64,000 nucleotides of DNA from an uncultured bacterium (GCA_905215335.1 CAJMPQ010000001.1:62001-126000); one strand, 5' to 3'. Counted from the stretch's first letter, positions 34,857 to 44,695 are shown. A program made the numbers and translations. Notes: a model not told the origin generated them from the letters alone.

Positions 34857-37037
34857 TTACTTTTTTAAGAAACCTGCCATTGATGGTGTATTAGAAGGAA
34901 TTGTATTTAATTGAGGTTTCTGAGCATTAGCTGGTTGTTTTTTTGCTTTAACTGCTTCCAAATCCTTAGCACTTCTTTTTGCTGTCATTTTTTCACAGAA
35001 ATCAGTTAACCAAATAATTAATCCTGGAACTAATACTAATGTTGATAAGAAGCCGAATGTTGAATTACAAGTTTTTGCTTTTCTCAATAAACCATTATCA
35101 CCTTCAAACAACTTGTAGAATTTCTTCATCAAATCTGTTTTATTTTGATCAGCAAGTTTTAATACATTTTTGATATCTTTAGATGAAGCTTCATCATAAG
35201 TTTTACCAATACTACCAAGCATTTCAGAGATAGTAGCTTTTACTTCTTTATCTTGCGCAAATGCTTTCTTAACATCTCCACCACTACCTTCGATGAAATC
35301 CATGAATCCACTTACACCATTTTTGTATTCATCAATATGAGTGTATTTTGAATCTAATTGTTTACTTGAAAGAACACTATGACGATTATCATTAGGGCTC
35401 AAGTAATCAATAACTTTTTGGAATACATTTCTTCCATCCATATTTTTCTTATTCAAAGCTAAGCCAGTGATTTTTGTAAATCCGTCAGAGAATAATCTAG
35501 CTAAAGCTTTTGCTCCAAATAATAATGCTGTAAATGCTGTCATATCACGAACGATAATTTCACCATAATCATATTTATCTTGAGCATGTTTTAATCTTGG
35601 AGGAATACAGAAACCATATAACAATGTTGTCATTGCTGTTCCTGAAATGATAGGTCCATTTAATTCAAAAATATCTGAAATTGATTTTGCATGTTTATTA
35701 TTTAAAACTCCGTTACCAGCTTTTTCCAACATTGTTGATAAGCCAGTGAAGTTAACATCTTTACCTTGAGGTTTATCAGTTGAAGCTTTTGATTCTACAG
35801 CATCAGCTTTCTTTTCTTCAGTTACATTATTAGCTTTTTCAGCACCTTTAGCTTCTTTAGCTTGAGTCTCATCATTTTTAACTTCAGTTTTAGAAGCATC
35901 ACCTTCCGGATTTGCTTCTTGAGCTGCCACTTCTGCTGCAGCACCTTCTAATGCCGGATTACCTTTTAAACCTGCGTTATATAATTTTGGAATTTGAGTA
36001 TAGAATGCTGCAACTACACCAAAAATACCTAAGTTAGTAAGTACTCTTGAACCCATTCTACGGTTAGTAAATGATTTTATTGCATCTTCTAATTTATCAA
36101 CAGAAACATTCTTTTTCAAAGCTTTTTGAGTATTATGAACTGCATCACCGAAATAATCATTCATAGATCTTAAAAGTTCACCAATACTGCCGCCTTTTAA
36201 TTTACCGTTAGAGGCTGTAATATTTACTGTTAATTCATCAACAGTACCACCCACACGGCTCTTTTTAAGTTTCATAAATGAATCTTCTACAGAACCCAAT
36301 TCGGCAATTTTTGCAGCTTTAGCTTTTTTATTTAAAGACTTATCTGCTCTAATTTGTTCAATTTGAATTTGTCTTGTTGCATATTCTTCTGCTACTTGAT
36401 GAATTTCTGCAGGACTCATTTTATCCGCATCAGAAAGACCTGAGTTAATACTTTTATCAATTGTGTCTTTTAACACTTCAACATAGAAAGCTTTTTTATC
36501 TGCATTACCTGCTTTAATTGCATCTAAATTATTCTTAGCAAAATTTGTAAATGGTTTTTGGAAACTATCTAAGTAATTTAATTTCACATTATTACCAGAA
36601 CCAAAGTATCTGTTAATAACAGATAACATACCCATAGGAATAACGAAAGCACTTGGACCTGTAATAACTTCTCTTAATGCTTCTTTTCTTGCATAAGCCC
36701 AATTTAATTCATGTTTTGGTTTACCATCTTTATCTAAAATAGGATTCCCATTTTCATCCTTTTTTTCTTTTCCACCACGAACTAAACCTTTACCAACACG
36801 TGGTGCAATAAAGCCTAAACCATCTTGTAATATGAATGACGCAGCATAACCACCAGCATCAATAAAATCCATCAATCCAACAATTGGATTAACAGCACCA
36901 GCACCTTGGAATGAAACTGGTTTTTGCTGATTTACATTACTGGTATAATATACTGGTTTATTTTGTACTTTATTTATTTTGAATTTATTTGAACTATTAT
37001 TTGAGTCTACACTTGGTATTATTGGTTTTACTGACAT
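34857..37037 (-). CDS. Large lineage membrane protein with SFQG motif
   Basis: A 726-aa protein of unknown function. An N/S-rich start leads to KPVSFQGAGAVNP (residues ~39-51), the F-x-G motif of this lineage. Hydrophobic segments occur near residues 130-150, 340-360 (FGVVAAFYTQIPKLY), 470-490, 505-525 and 690-710 (STLVLVPGLIIWLTDF). A long acidic, Ala/Glu/Lys-rich linker lies at ~370-430. Internal repeat of two similar halves is possible. It has no signal peptide. It stands alone between two divergently read neighbours. Confidence 0.7.
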   Translation of the reverse strand: MSVKPIIPSVDSNNSSNKFKINKVQNKPVYYTSNVNQQKPVSFQGAGAVNPIVGLMDFIDAGGYAASFILQDGLGFIAPRVGKGLVRGGKEKKDENGNPILDKDGKPKHELNWAYARKEALREVITGPSAFVIPMGMLSVINRYFGSGNNVKLNYLDSFQKPFTNFAKNNLDAIKAGNADKKAFYVEVLKDTIDKSINSGLSDADKMSPAEIHQVAEEYATRQIQIEQIRADKSLNKKAKAAKIAELGSVEDSFMKLKKSRVGGTVDELTVNITASNGKLKGGSIGELLRSMNDYFGDAVHNTQKALKKNVSVDKLEDAIKSFTNRRMGSRVLTNLGIFGVVAAFYTQIPKLYNAGLKGNPALEGAAAEVAAQEANPEGDASKTEVKNDETQAKEAKGAEKANNVTEEKKADAVESKASTDKPQGKDVNFTGLSTMLEKAGNGVLNNKHAKSISDIFELNGPIISGTAMTTLLYGFCIPPRLKHAQDKYDYGEIIVRDMTAFTALLFGAKALARLFSDGFTKITGLALNKKNMDGRNVFQKVIDYLSPNDNRHSVLSSKQLDSKYTHIDEYKNGVSGFMDFIEGSGGDVKKAFAQDKEVKATISEMLGSIGKTYDEASSKDIKNVLKLADQNKTDLMKKFYKLFEGDNGLLRKAKTCNSTFGFLSTLVLVPGLIIWLTDFCEKMTAKRSAKDLEAVKAKKQPANAQKPQLNTIPSNTPSMAGFLKK

Positions 37038-37238
37038 AATCCCTACTATTTTCCCACATCTACTACATAGTAAAAAAACAACACTGTTTTTTATATTGCT
37101 ACTTTCTCGGTTAATGTTTCAAAATTTTTACATTTTGAATTCCTGAATAAGTGTACTCATTATACTTAATCTTAAAAAAATTATCAATAGTTTTACTACA
37201 ATTATAACAATTCTGTAACATAAAATTTTTATTTGTAT

Positions 37239-37267
37239 TTGACAGCTCTATATATCTTAGCTAAACT
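37239..37267 (+). promoter_or_regulatory. Candidate promoter of trmFO, possibly leaderless
   Basis: TTGACA (37239-37244), 17-bp spacer and TAAACT (37262-37267). The expected start of transcription falls at or next to the ATG at 37274, which suggests a leaderless or near-leaderless mRNA, although CAGGA just before the ATG could be a close ribosome site. Confidence 0.5.
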
Positions 37268-37273
37268 ACAGGA

Positions 37274-38578
37274 ATGGAAGTAAATGTAATTGGAGCTGGT
37301 TTAGCTGGTTCAGAAGCCGCACTACAACTAGCCAAAAGAGGATTTAAAGTTAATTTATATGAAATGCGCCCGGAAGTAAAAACCGGAGCACATACAACTG
37401 AAGACTGCGCAGAATTTGTTTGTTCTAATAGTCTAGGGTCTTATGACATAACAAATGCGAGCGGCTTACTTAAACATGAAATGGAAATATTAGGCGGAGA
37501 ACTTATTGAAATTGCAAAAGCAAGCTCGGTTCCTGCAGGAAACGCACTTGCTATAGATAGACATTTGTTTTCTAAAACTGTTACAGAAAAAATTGAACAA
37601 AATCCTAATATAACACTTATCAGAAAAGAAATTACAGAAATTCCAAATGGACCAACAATTATAGCTTCTGGTCCATTAACCAGTGAAAAATTTGCGGATG
37701 CAATTAAATCTTTCACTAAAAGTGAATATTTACACTTTTTTGATGCAATAGCTCCAATCGTTGAAGTCGATAGTATAAATTTTGACATAGCATTTTGGGC
37801 AAGCAGATACGACAAAGGCGAAGCATCTTACATTAATTGTCCATTGAACAAAGAACAATATGAAAATTTCTATAATATACTTATCAATGCTCCAAAAATC
37901 GAAAAACACGATTTTGAAAAAGGAGCTAAGTTCTTTGAAAGTTGCTTACCAATAGAAGTATTAGCATCTCGAGGAGTTGATACTCTTAGATTCGGGCCAA
38001 TGAAACCTATAGGACTAATCGATAAAAGAACAAATGAAAAAAATTATGCTGTAGTTCAACTAAGACAAGATAACTCAGCCAAAACATTGTTTAATCTTGT
38101 AGGATTTCAAACAAATTTAAAATGGGGTGCTCAAAAAGAATTATTACAATCAATACCCGGATTAGAAAATGTTAGTATTGTAAGATATGGAGTAATGCAT
38201 AGAAATACATTTATAAATTCTCCAAATCTACTTAATCCAACACTTCAAACCCGAGAAAGACAAGACTTATTCTTCGCAGGACAAATTACAGGTACAGAAG
38301 GTTATACTGAATCAATTGCATCAGGACTACTTGCCGGGATTAACCTTGCAAAATACTTAAACAATGAACAACTGTTAGAACTTCCAATAGATACAATGCT
38401 AGGAGCTTTAACTCACTACATAACAAATCCTGAACATACAAACTTCCAACCAATAAATTCAAATTGGGGTATTGTACCATCAGTTGAATTACCTAAAAAG
38501 GAAAGAAAAAATAAAAAACTTAAAGGCGAGTTAATGTCTAATAGATCTATTGAATCTCTTAAAAACTATTTATCATAG
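37274..38578 (+). CDS. trmFO: TrmFO, folate-dependent tRNA m5U54 methyltransferase
   Basis: A 434-aa flavoprotein that methylates U54 of tRNA using methylenetetrahydrofolate and FADH2. The N-terminal dinucleotide fold is VIGAGLAGSEAALQLAKRG, followed by the family block YEMRPEVKTGAHTTEDCAEFVCSNS. Further hallmarks are AVVQLRQDNSAKTLFNLVGFQTNLKWGAQ and GQITGTEGYTESIASGLLAG. Length fits the family. It is monocistronic here. Several cysteines, including the one in CSNS, are in conserved positions. Confidence 0.96.
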   Translation: MEVNVIGAGLAGSEAALQLAKRGFKVNLYEMRPEVKTGAHTTEDCAEFVCSNSLGSYDITNASGLLKHEMEILGGELIEIAKASSVPAGNALAIDRHLFSKTVTEKIEQNPNITLIRKEITEIPNGPTIIASGPLTSEKFADAIKSFTKSEYLHFFDAIAPIVEVDSINFDIAFWASRYDKGEASYINCPLNKEQYENFYNILINAPKIEKHDFEKGAKFFESCLPIEVLASRGVDTLRFGPMKPIGLIDKRTNEKNYAVVQLRQDNSAKTLFNLVGFQTNLKWGAQKELLQSIPGLENVSIVRYGVMHRNTFINSPNLLNPTLQTRERQDLFFAGQITGTEGYTESIASGLLAGINLAKYLNNEQLLELPIDTMLGALTHYITNPEHTNFQPINSNWGIVPSVELPKKERKNKKLKGELMSNRSIESLKNYLS

Positions 38579-38673
38579 GTAATAATTAATATTTGTTAAT
38601 ATTTAACAAAATCTATTAAAGTTTTCTACCTAAAACCCGATAAACTCCTTGTGTAATAAATAAGGAGTTAGAG

Positions 38674-39174
38674 ATGGTAAATAGAGTAGATTCTTATAGG
38701 CTAACCTCAGGATATAACAATATACAGTTCAGAGGAAATAACACATCATCCCCTGGATTAAAAAAACTTACCTATGAAGAAAAAGTTAACCAAGAAGAAA
38801 GTAATATTGAAAACATTATTGAAAAAAGCAAAGAACCGCTAAAAATTCCAACAGACCCACCTGTCCTAACAACTACAGGACCTGATGGGGGTGAATTCAA
38901 ACAATATCCACAAAGAGCTAACGGTACTCATTATACAATTGAAACCCTCAAAAATGGAGACACCAAAGAACGCACATACTCAGAAAGTGGTTCGCTATTA
39001 AATGAAGTTAAACGAACAAAATTAAATACTCAAATAACAACCTACAATGGCGATTATACAGATTCAGTAATCCTAACGCCAATGCAAGGAACAATGGTTA
39101 CAGGCAAAATTCAAGCTGGAAATCTAATTAAAAACCATCCGCCAAAATTATCAGAAATAACAGAAAAGAAATAA
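38674..39174 (+). CDS. Lineage protein with N-terminal QFRG motif
   Basis: A 166-aa protein of unknown function. The leader MVNRVDSYRLTSGYNNIQF ends in QFRGNN, another variant of the F-x-G motif. The body is Thr/Pro/Gly-rich with YD-repeat-like stretches (HYTIETLKNGDTKERTYSES). AAGGAG lies 6-7 nt before the ATG. A strong bidirectional terminator follows. Confidence 0.68.
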   Translation: MVNRVDSYRLTSGYNNIQFRGNNTSSPGLKKLTYEEKVNQEESNIENIIEKSKEPLKIPTDPPVLTTTGPDGGEFKQYPQRANGTHYTIETLKNGDTKERTYSESGSLLNEVKRTKLNTQITTYNGDYTDSVILTPMQGTMVTGKIQAGNLIKNHPPKLSEITEKK

Positions 39175-39202
39175 ATTAGGATAGATAAACGGAGAAAAAA
39201 AC

Positions 39203-39234
39203 AAAAAGGATAATCTATACAGATTATCCTTTTT
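39203..39234. terminator. Bidirectional terminator between the 38674 gene and rplR
   Basis: A perfect 14-bp inverted repeat (AAAAAGGATAATCT, 4-nt loop) with T runs on both strands. It sits 28 bp past each convergent stop and closes the rpsH-rplF-rplR unit. Confidence 0.9.
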
Positions 39235-39261
39235 GCATGTCTAAATATTAATCATTCAAAA

Positions 39262-39630
39262 TTAGAACATTAAACCAGCTTCTCTAGCAGCATCTGCTAA
39301 TGCAGCAATTCTACCATGATATAAGAATCCACCACGGTCAAATACTACACATTCGATACCAGCTTTTTTAGCTTTTTGAGCAATAGCTTCACCAACAACT
39401 TTAGCAGCTTCAATGTTACCACCGTGAGCTAATTTTTCTTTTAAATCTTTGTCGTTAGATGATGCTGATGCTAATGTTACATGATTAACATCATCAATCA
39501 ATTGAGCATAAATGTGTTTTGTACTTCTGTAAACTGCTAATCTTGGAAATTCTGCAGTACCAGAAATTTTAACTCTGATTGATCTATGTCTTTTTTGAAC
39601 GATTGGTTTTCTTGTTTGTTGTTTAATCAT
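39262..39630 (-). CDS. rplR: 50S ribosomal protein L18
   Basis: A 122-aa 5S rRNA-binding protein of the large subunit. [36 protein letters not shown] and [20 protein letters not shown] are diagnostic. It is the last gene of the unit: the usual next gene, rpsE, is absent, and a terminator follows at 39203-39234. The gap to rplF is 90 bp, larger than usual. Confidence 0.97.
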   Translation of the reverse strand: MIKQQTRKPIVQKRHRSIRVKISGTAEFPRLAVYRSTKHIYAQLIDDVNHVTLASASSNDKDLKEKLAHGGNIEAAKVVGEAIAQKAKKAGIECVVFDRGGFLYHGRIAALADAAREAGLMF

Positions 39631-39720
39631 TTTTTTATCCTTTCATACCCAAACCTTCTTGAATAACCACATCCAAGGGTTTATGCGGGCTATTATACTA
39701 TCTATTTTTCGGACTAAATC

Positions 39721-40260
39721 CTATTTCTTACCAGCTTTACCAGCTTTACGTCTGATGTATTCACCTTCGTATTTAATACCTTTTCCTTTGTATACTTCAG
39801 GTGGACGTTTAGATCTGATTAACGCTGCAACATCACCAACAGTTTGTTTATTAGAACCTTTTACAGTGATTTTTGTGTTAGCTTCAACTGTGATAGTAAT
39901 TCCTTCTGGAGGAACGATATCTACTGGGTGAGAGTAACCTAAAGCCATATTCAAAGTTGTACCTTGCATTTGAGCTCTGTAACCAACACCGTTGATTTCT
40001 AATTTTTTAACAAAACCATCTTTAACACCAGTAACAGCGTTAGCTACTAATGTTCTTGATAAACCGAATAAAGCATCAGTTTCTCTAGATGTTCCAACTT
40101 TTGATAAGATAATATGATTATCTTCAACCTTAACAGCGATTTCTGGACGAACGTTAACAACTTCAGTTCCTAAAGGTCCTTTAGCTGTAACAACTTGTCC
40201 TTCTATTTTAACCTCTACGCCTTGAGGAATTTCAATAGGTTTTTTACCAATTCTTGACAT
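39721..40260 (-). CDS. rplF: 50S ribosomal protein L6
   Basis: A 179-aa protein starting at the ATG at 40260 (MSRIGKKPIEIPQGV), which has AAAGGAGA at the right spacing; a longer in-frame start at 40287 overlaps that site. Two L6 repeats are visible, ending in the conserved IRSKRPPEVYKGKGIKYEGE. It binds 23S rRNA near the factor site. Between rpsH and rplR. Confidence 0.97.
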   Translation of the reverse strand: MSRIGKKPIEIPQGVEVKIEGQVVTAKGPLGTEVVNVRPEIAVKVEDNHIILSKVGTSRETDALFGLSRTLVANAVTGVKDGFVKKLEINGVGYRAQMQGTTLNMALGYSHPVDIVPPEGITITVEANTKITVKGSNKQTVGDVAALIRSKRPPEVYKGKGIKYEGEYIRRKAGKAGKK

Positions 40261-40347
40261 TTTTAATTTCTCCTTTGGTATATTCAATACTTACAGTCAA
40301 ATTTTTCTACCAATTATATTTGACCATTTAACTTCACTAATTTTAAA

Positions 40348-40746
40348 TTAGTAAACGTAGCAAAGAACTTCGCCACCAACGTTTTCTTTTCTAGCTTTTC
40401 TATCTGTTAACAATCCTTTTGGAGTTGAAACAATAGCTACACCTAAACCGCCTAAAACTTTTTGTAAGTTTTTAGCTTTAGAATAGTGTCTTAAACCTGG
40501 TTTAGAAATTCTTTCTAATTTTGTAATAACAGGTTTGTGATTAGCATCATATTTCAAAGTGATGTTAATAACTTTGAATTTGCCATCTTCTTTTACTGCA
40601 TAATCAGCAATATAACCTTCTTCTTTTAAAACTTTAGCTAATTCAAGTTTTAATTTTGAAGCTGGAACTTCTACAGTTTCATGAGAAACCATACAAGCAT
40701 TTCTGATTCTAGTTAGCATATCTGCTATTGGATCTGTCATTGACAT
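40348..40746 (-). CDS. rpsH: 30S ribosomal protein S8
   Basis: A 132-aa protein: [15 protein letters not shown] at the start and [18 protein letters not shown] near the C-terminal RNA-binding region. S8 binds 16S rRNA helix 21 and in E. coli represses the spc operon. AAAGGAAG precedes the ATG. It is the first gene of a separate three-gene unit with its own candidate promoter at 40889-40916, instead of following rpsN directly. Confidence 0.97.
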   Translation of the reverse strand: MSMTDPIADMLTRIRNACMVSHETVEVPASKLKLELAKVLKEEGYIADYAVKEDGKFKVINITLKYDANHKPVITKLERISKPGLRHYSKAKNLQKVLGGLGVAIVSTPKGLLTDRKARKENVGGEVLCYVY

Positions 40747-40888
40747 AGTTTTCTTCCTTTACTACTACAGGACTTACCCACAGTTATAGGCAGTATCCAT
40801 ACTATATTACACCGCTTGCTGGATTAATTTTGCTTCCACACAGTCAATATGAGAAACTTATTCCAGTAGTTCGGAACTGTATACAATA

Positions 40889-40916
40889 ATATTACAATAA
40901 ATAAACAATTTTACAA
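40889..40916 (-). promoter_or_regulatory. Candidate promoter of the rpsH-rplF-rplR unit
   Basis: On the minus strand TTGTAA (40916-40911), a 16-bp spacer and TAATAT (40894-40889). It would give a leader of about 135 nt that is less AT-rich than other intergenic DNA and may fold, a possible site for ribosomal-protein feedback. It lies between the inserted gene at 40961 and rpsH. Confidence 0.5.
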
Positions 40917-40960
40917 GCATGTGTTATCAAATATTAAGGGCATTACTTTATCTGTTTAAA

Positions 40961-41848
40961 TTACCAATCTTGTAATTGTTCTATTATTGAACTAATATTC
41001 TTAGCTTCAGAATCACCTATACCATCTATAGCAAAAATTTGCCCATTTTTAGTATTCAAAATACAAAATTCATGACAAGAATTTTCAAAATTAACTGCTG
41101 CATTTGCTTCTTCCATAGTTGCATAAGATCTATATCCTGAAGCATTTTTTCCATAAAAATTATATTTTGAAGTATATTCTTGATTACTTTTAATAGGCTC
41201 AAATGCTGTTTCAAACATCTCAGAATATGGACAATCTGCACCGGTAAAATATATTACCAATTTTTTACCGGTAAAATAATCTTTATATTCACTTTTTGTC
41301 TTCAAATAGGTTAAAGTATCAGATTTTAAAGTTTTAAATGAATAATTAACTCCTGATATTCCTTCTAAAGTCGGATATTCTGAACTATTTGAATTTTTTA
41401 TAATTCGACTCGTTTCTACAGCAGTCTTTGGAACCTTTGTAGATTTTGGCTTCATAATAGAAATCAATGTAAATACTGTAAAATATAGGGAGTTTAAAAA
41501 TATGCTCACCACAAGAGATGCTCCACCCCAGATGCGTTGTACCTCTCTAAAATGTTCTAAATTCTTCCACTTTTTTGTACCGTAAAAAGACCATTCATTA
41601 CCTTTAAAACCCATATATATGCTTAATGCTATTATTAAAAGCCAAAACAAAAAACCTAAAAAGAAAAAAGATAATATAAAACATATTACTTGAAGAAGGA
41701 ATATTGGCCAAACACTTGCCCAAGCGCCATTAAAAATAGCCCAAATCCAACCAAGGAAAAAAGCGCCCCAATTAAAACACCTTAATTCCGCATTGATATC
41801 TGCAATTGTATCATTTTCAATAACTTGTCCATCTTCCGCGTAATGCAT
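40961..41848 (-). CDS. Membrane protein with DUF2628-like head and thioredoxin-like tail, inserted in the ribosomal cluster
   Basis: A 295-aa protein. Residues ~22-95 (LRCFNWGAFFLGWIWAIFNG, then hydrophobic segments and FKGNEWSFYGTKKWKN) resemble DUF2628-type membrane domains. A further transmembrane helix at ~108-130 leads to an extracytoplasmic or cytoplasmic tail with KLVIYFTGADCPYSEMF, a thioredoxin-like strand and C-P-Y-S redox motif with only one of the two usual cysteines. It lies between rpsN and rpsH, where bacteria normally have no gene, and is set off by a terminator upstream and a promoter downstream. Function unknown. Confidence 0.65.
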   Translation of the reverse strand: MHYAEDGQVIENDTIADINAELRCFNWGAFFLGWIWAIFNGAWASVWPIFLLQVICFILSFFFLGFLFWLLIIALSIYMGFKGNEWSFYGTKKWKNLEHFREVQRIWGGASLVVSIFLNSLYFTVFTLISIMKPKSTKVPKTAVETSRIIKNSNSSEYPTLEGISGVNYSFKTLKSDTLTYLKTKSEYKDYFTGKKLVIYFTGADCPYSEMFETAFEPIKSNQEYTSKYNFYGKNASGYRSYATMEEANAAVNFENSCHEFCILNTKNGQIFAIDGIGDSEAKNISSIIEQLQDW

Positions 41849-41921
41849 AACCTATCAAACTCCTTAATTTAAGAATGCCCAATTATAACATTTTATATTA
41901 ACGCTGGTCAAATTAATTTAA

Positions 41922-41949
41922 AAAAGAGTGGCATTTAAACCACTCTTTT
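41922..41949 (-). terminator. Terminator after rpsN
   Basis: A 10-bp stem (AAAAGAGTGG/CCACTCTTTT) with a T tract on the minus strand lies 30 bp after the rpsN stop. It ends the S10-type transcription unit before the inserted gene. Confidence 0.85.
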
Positions 41950-41978
41950 AATCTTATTAACAAATTTTGGCTGACAAA

Positions 41979-42185
41979 CTACCAGCTTGCTTTTGTAACA
42001 CCTGGTAATAAACCTTGGTGAGCCATTTTTCTTAAACAAATTCTGCACAAACCGAAATCTCTATGAAAACCGTGAGGTCTGCCACAGATAGAACATCTGT
42101 TGTGAAGTCTTACTGTTGGGTATTTTCCGGCAGCAGCAAGTTTTTGACGTTTAAGTTCTTTGTTAATCATCGCTTTCTTAGCCAT
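41979..42185 (-). CDS. rpsN: 30S ribosomal protein S14, zinc-binding type
   Basis: A 68-aa short S14 with two Cys-x2-Cys pairs ([20 protein letters not shown]), the zinc form. [14 protein letters not shown] and [17 protein letters not shown] are typical. It assembles in the 30S head. AGGAGAAAT precedes the ATG; it follows rplE by 23 bp and is the last gene before the terminator. Confidence 0.96.
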   Translation of the reverse strand: MAKKAMINKELKRQKLAAAGKYPTVRLHNRCSICGRPHGFHRDFGLCRICLRKMAHQGLLPGVTKASW

Positions 42186-42208
42186 GAATTTCTCCTATCT
42201 TGTACTTA

Positions 42209-42766
42209 TTATTTTTTACTACCTTTGAATGGCATACCTAAGAGTCTTAATAACTCTCTTGCCTCTTCATCTGTTTCAGCAGTTGTGATAACTGAAACAT
42301 TCATACCCTTAACTAAATCTACTTCTTCATAAGTGATTTCAGGGAATAAAGCTTGTTCTTTCAAGCCCATTGTATAATTTCCACGACCGTCAAAACTTTT
42401 TGCGCTGATACCACGGAAGTCTCTGATTCTTGGTAATACAACACAAATTAATTTTTGTAAGAAATCATACATTCTTTCGCCACGCAATGTTGCCATTGCT
42501 CCAACCGGCATACCTTCTCTTAATTTGTATGAAGCAATTGATTTTTTAGCTTTTGTAACTACTGCTTTTTGACCAGCAATTTTTGTTAATTGAGCTTCAA
42601 TTGATTCTGCAATTTTTGAGTTGTGAGAAGCTTCACCTACACCCATGTTCAAAACTATTTTAACTAATCTTGGAACTTGATGATCATTTTTGTAACCGAA
42701 CTTTTCTTTCAAAGCTGGAACTACTTCTTCAACATATTTTGATTTTAAGTTTTTTGTTACTGTCAT
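42209..42766 (-). CDS. rplE: 50S ribosomal protein L5
   Basis: A 185-aa 5S rRNA-binding protein. [35 protein letters not shown] and [20 protein letters not shown] are diagnostic. Normal length and position between rplX and rpsN. Confidence 0.97.
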   Translation of the reverse strand: MTVTKNLKSKYVEEVVPALKEKFGYKNDHQVPRLVKIVLNMGVGEASHNSKIAESIEAQLTKIAGQKAVVTKAKKSIASYKLREGMPVGAMATLRGERMYDFLQKLICVVLPRIRDFRGISAKSFDGRGNYTMGLKEQALFPEITYEEVDLVKGMNVSVITTAETDEEARELLRLLGMPFKGSKK

Positions 42767-42814
42767 TTTTCTTTTCCTTTACTATTGGTATTAATGTCGT
42801 AATTTAATTACACA

Positions 42815-43153
42815 TTAAGCATCTAGTTGTTCACCGCATTTTTTACAAACACGTACTTTTTTACCATCGATAACTTTCATTTCTACTCTTGTTGCTTTTT
42901 CGCAAGCTGGACAAATAATCATAACATTTGAAGATTCAATTGGAGCTTCTAATTTGATTAATCCACCTTGGATACCGGCAGCTGGTTGAGGCTTTTGAGC
43001 CTTAGTAACCATGTTAGCACCTTCAACAATAACTTTGCCTTTTACGGTGTCAACTTTTTTGATGTTACCGATTTTTCCTTTATCTTTACCTGCAATAACA
43101 ACGACTCTGTCGCTTGTTTTTACATGTAAATTTTTCTTATCTTTGTTTGTCAT
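42815..43153 (-). CDS. rplX: 50S ribosomal protein L24
   Basis: A 112-aa KOW-domain protein that initiates large-subunit assembly. The ATG at 43153 is chosen because AGGAGAAAG lies just upstream; an in-frame ATG at 43180 has no such site. VVVIAGKDKGKIGNIKKV is the KOW motif. The C terminus carries CPAC...CKKC, a zinc-ribbon-like extension seen in many bacterial L24 proteins. The 129-bp gap to rplN is unusually large and holds two hairpins. Confidence 0.96.
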   Translation of the reverse strand: MTNKDKKNLHVKTSDRVVVIAGKDKGKIGNIKKVDTVKGKVIVEGANMVTKAQKPQPAAGIQGGLIKLEAPIESSNVMIICPACEKATRVEMKVIDGKKVRVCKKCGEQLDA

Positions 43154-43224
43154 TTCTTTCTCCTGGTTTTTAACTTTCATGGACTGACCATGATGGTCTA
43201 TTACATGGTTATGCCCCTTTCGGG

Positions 43225-43280
43225 ATCCTGAAACAAGTTCAGGATAATCTGTATTTTAAACCCGCATTTGCAGGTTTAAA
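43225..43280. other. Two hairpins in the rplN-rplX spacer
   Basis: An 8-bp stem (ATCCTGAA/TTCAGGAT, 43225-43245) and a second 8-bp stem (TTTAAACC/GGTTTAAA, ~43255-43280) lie between rplN and rplX. Neither has a good T tract. The first is part of a GC-richer patch starting CCCCTTTCGGG. They could be mRNA processing or attenuation elements, or short palindromic insertions. Confidence 0.55.
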
Positions 43281-43282
43281 AA

Positions 43283-43651
43283 CTAGATTACTTCCGGTGC
43301 AAGAGAAACGATTTTCATATAACCTTTGTCTCTTAATTCACGAGCAACAGGTCCGAAAACACGTGTACCTCTTGGGTTGCCGTCTTTGTTAATAATAACT
43401 GCAGCATTTTCATCAAATCTAATAACTGAACCGTCATTACGTTTGATATCTGCTTTAGTTCTTACGATAACAGCACGTACAACTTCACCTTTTTTCACAG
43501 CCATATTTGGAGTCGCATCTTTTACAGAAGCTACGATTTCATCGCCAACTGCTGCAAATTTTTTATTTGAGCTTCCCATAACACGGATACATAATAATTC
43601 TTTTGCACCTGTGTTATCTGCTACTACTAGTCTTGTTTCTTGTTGTATCAT
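43283..43651 (-). CDS. rplN: 50S ribosomal protein L14
   Basis: A 122-aa protein: [34 protein letters not shown] and [20 protein letters not shown] are diagnostic and the length is exact for the family. It contacts 16S rRNA at the subunit interface. It starts the rplN-rplX-rplE-rpsN part of the cluster. Confidence 0.98.
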   Translation of the reverse strand: MIQQETRLVVADNTGAKELLCIRVMGSSNKKFAAVGDEIVASVKDATPNMAVKKGEVVRAVIVRTKADIKRNDGSVIRFDENAAVIINKDGNPRGTRVFGPVARELRDKGYMKIVSLAPEVI

Positions 43652-43733
43652 TTTTCTTTCCTTTTAGTATGTTTTACTTCTTTTTGCCTCTCATTACTCA
43701 TTGGTAATGTTGCGGTATTGAATCTTAAGCAAA

Positions 43734-43979
43734 CTATCTTGCTTTTTCCACTACTTCAGCTACAACCCAACGTTTGTCACCTGAAATTGGTTTTGATTCA
43801 ACGATTCTAACGATATCGCCTTCGTTACAAACGTTTTGTGCATCATGTGCTTTATAATGTTTATTTGATTCAATAATTTTTTTGTATCTTGGATGTGGTT
43901 CATAGTCAGCAACTTTAACAACTACTGTTTTATCCATTTTATTACTAACTACCATTCCTTGTTTTTCTTTTTTAGGCAT
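43734..43979 (-). CDS. rpsQ: 30S ribosomal protein S17
   Basis: An 81-aa protein: [38 protein letters not shown] and [18 protein letters not shown] are diagnostic. Its start overlaps the end of rpmC by 8 bp. A 16-nt palindrome spanning its stop codon is repeated at the end of rpsJ. Confidence 0.97.
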   Translation of the reverse strand: MPKKEKQGMVVSNKMDKTVVVKVADYEPHPRYKKIIESNKHYKAHDAQNVCNEGDIVRIVESKPISGDKRWVVAEVVEKAR

Positions 43980-44169
43980 TTTGTACCTCTTTTTCTGTTA
44001 TTACTGTTTTTGCTTGAGCGATAAGTTTCTTAGTTTTAGAAATACTTGCTGTATTTTCTAATTTGTGAGTTGAAAGTTGCAATCTAGCTTCTAGTAATTG
44101 TTTCTTCCAATCAACAATAGCACTTTGTAACTCATCTACTGTTTTTTCACGCATTTCACTTAATTTCAT
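43972..44169 (-). CDS. rpmC: 50S ribosomal protein L29
   Basis: A 65-aa two-helix protein: [20 protein letters not shown] and [19 protein letters not shown]. It sits at the peptide exit tunnel. It overlaps rpsQ by 8 bp; the 73-bp gap to rplP contains a GC-richer patch. Confidence 0.95.
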   Translation of the reverse strand: MKLSEMREKTVDELQSAIVDWKKQLLEARLQLSTHKLENTASISKTKKLIAQAKTVITEKEVQNA

Positions 44170-44242
44170 TGTTTATTTTCCTTTATCTTGTTTACTCACC
44201 TTATGCCGACCAAGGGTTGCCCCCTCGTTAAGGCGGGTTAAC

Positions 44243-44665
44243 TTATTTTGCTTGTTCTCTTGGTTGTTCTACGATTTTAACTTTGATAGGTAATTTTTGT
44301 GCTGCTAATTCTAATGCATGAACTGCAACGTTTCTATCATAATAGTCAAGTTCGAATAACAATCTATTTGGTTTTACAACTGCTACCCAGTATTCTACGT
44401 TACCTTTACCTGAACCCATACGAGTTTCAGCAGGTTTTGCTGTAATTGGTTTATCTGGGAATATTTTAATCCAAACGTTACCGCCACGTTTGATTTCACG
44501 AGTCATTGCACGACGTGCAGCCTCGATTTGACGGCTGGTAATCCAACCTGGCTCTAATGCTTGTAGAGCATATTGACCGAATTCAAGTTTTGTACCTCTT
44601 GTTTCAGTACCTTTCATTCTGCCTTTCATCATTTTGCGGTATTTAGTCTTTTTAGGCTGTAACAT
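44243..44665 (-). CDS. rplP: 50S ribosomal protein L16
   Basis: A 140-aa protein: [36 protein letters not shown] and [20 protein letters not shown] are diagnostic. It helps organise the A-site region of 23S rRNA. Normal position after rpsC. Confidence 0.98.
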   Translation of the reverse strand: MLQPKKTKYRKMMKGRMKGTETRGTKLEFGQYALQALEPGWITSRQIEAARRAMTREIKRGGNVWIKIFPDKPITAKPAETRMGSGKGNVEYWVAVVKPNRLLFELDYYDRNVAVHALELAAQKLPIKVKIVEQPREQAK

Positions 44666-44695
44666 TATATTTTGCTCCTATTATTTTTATACCTA

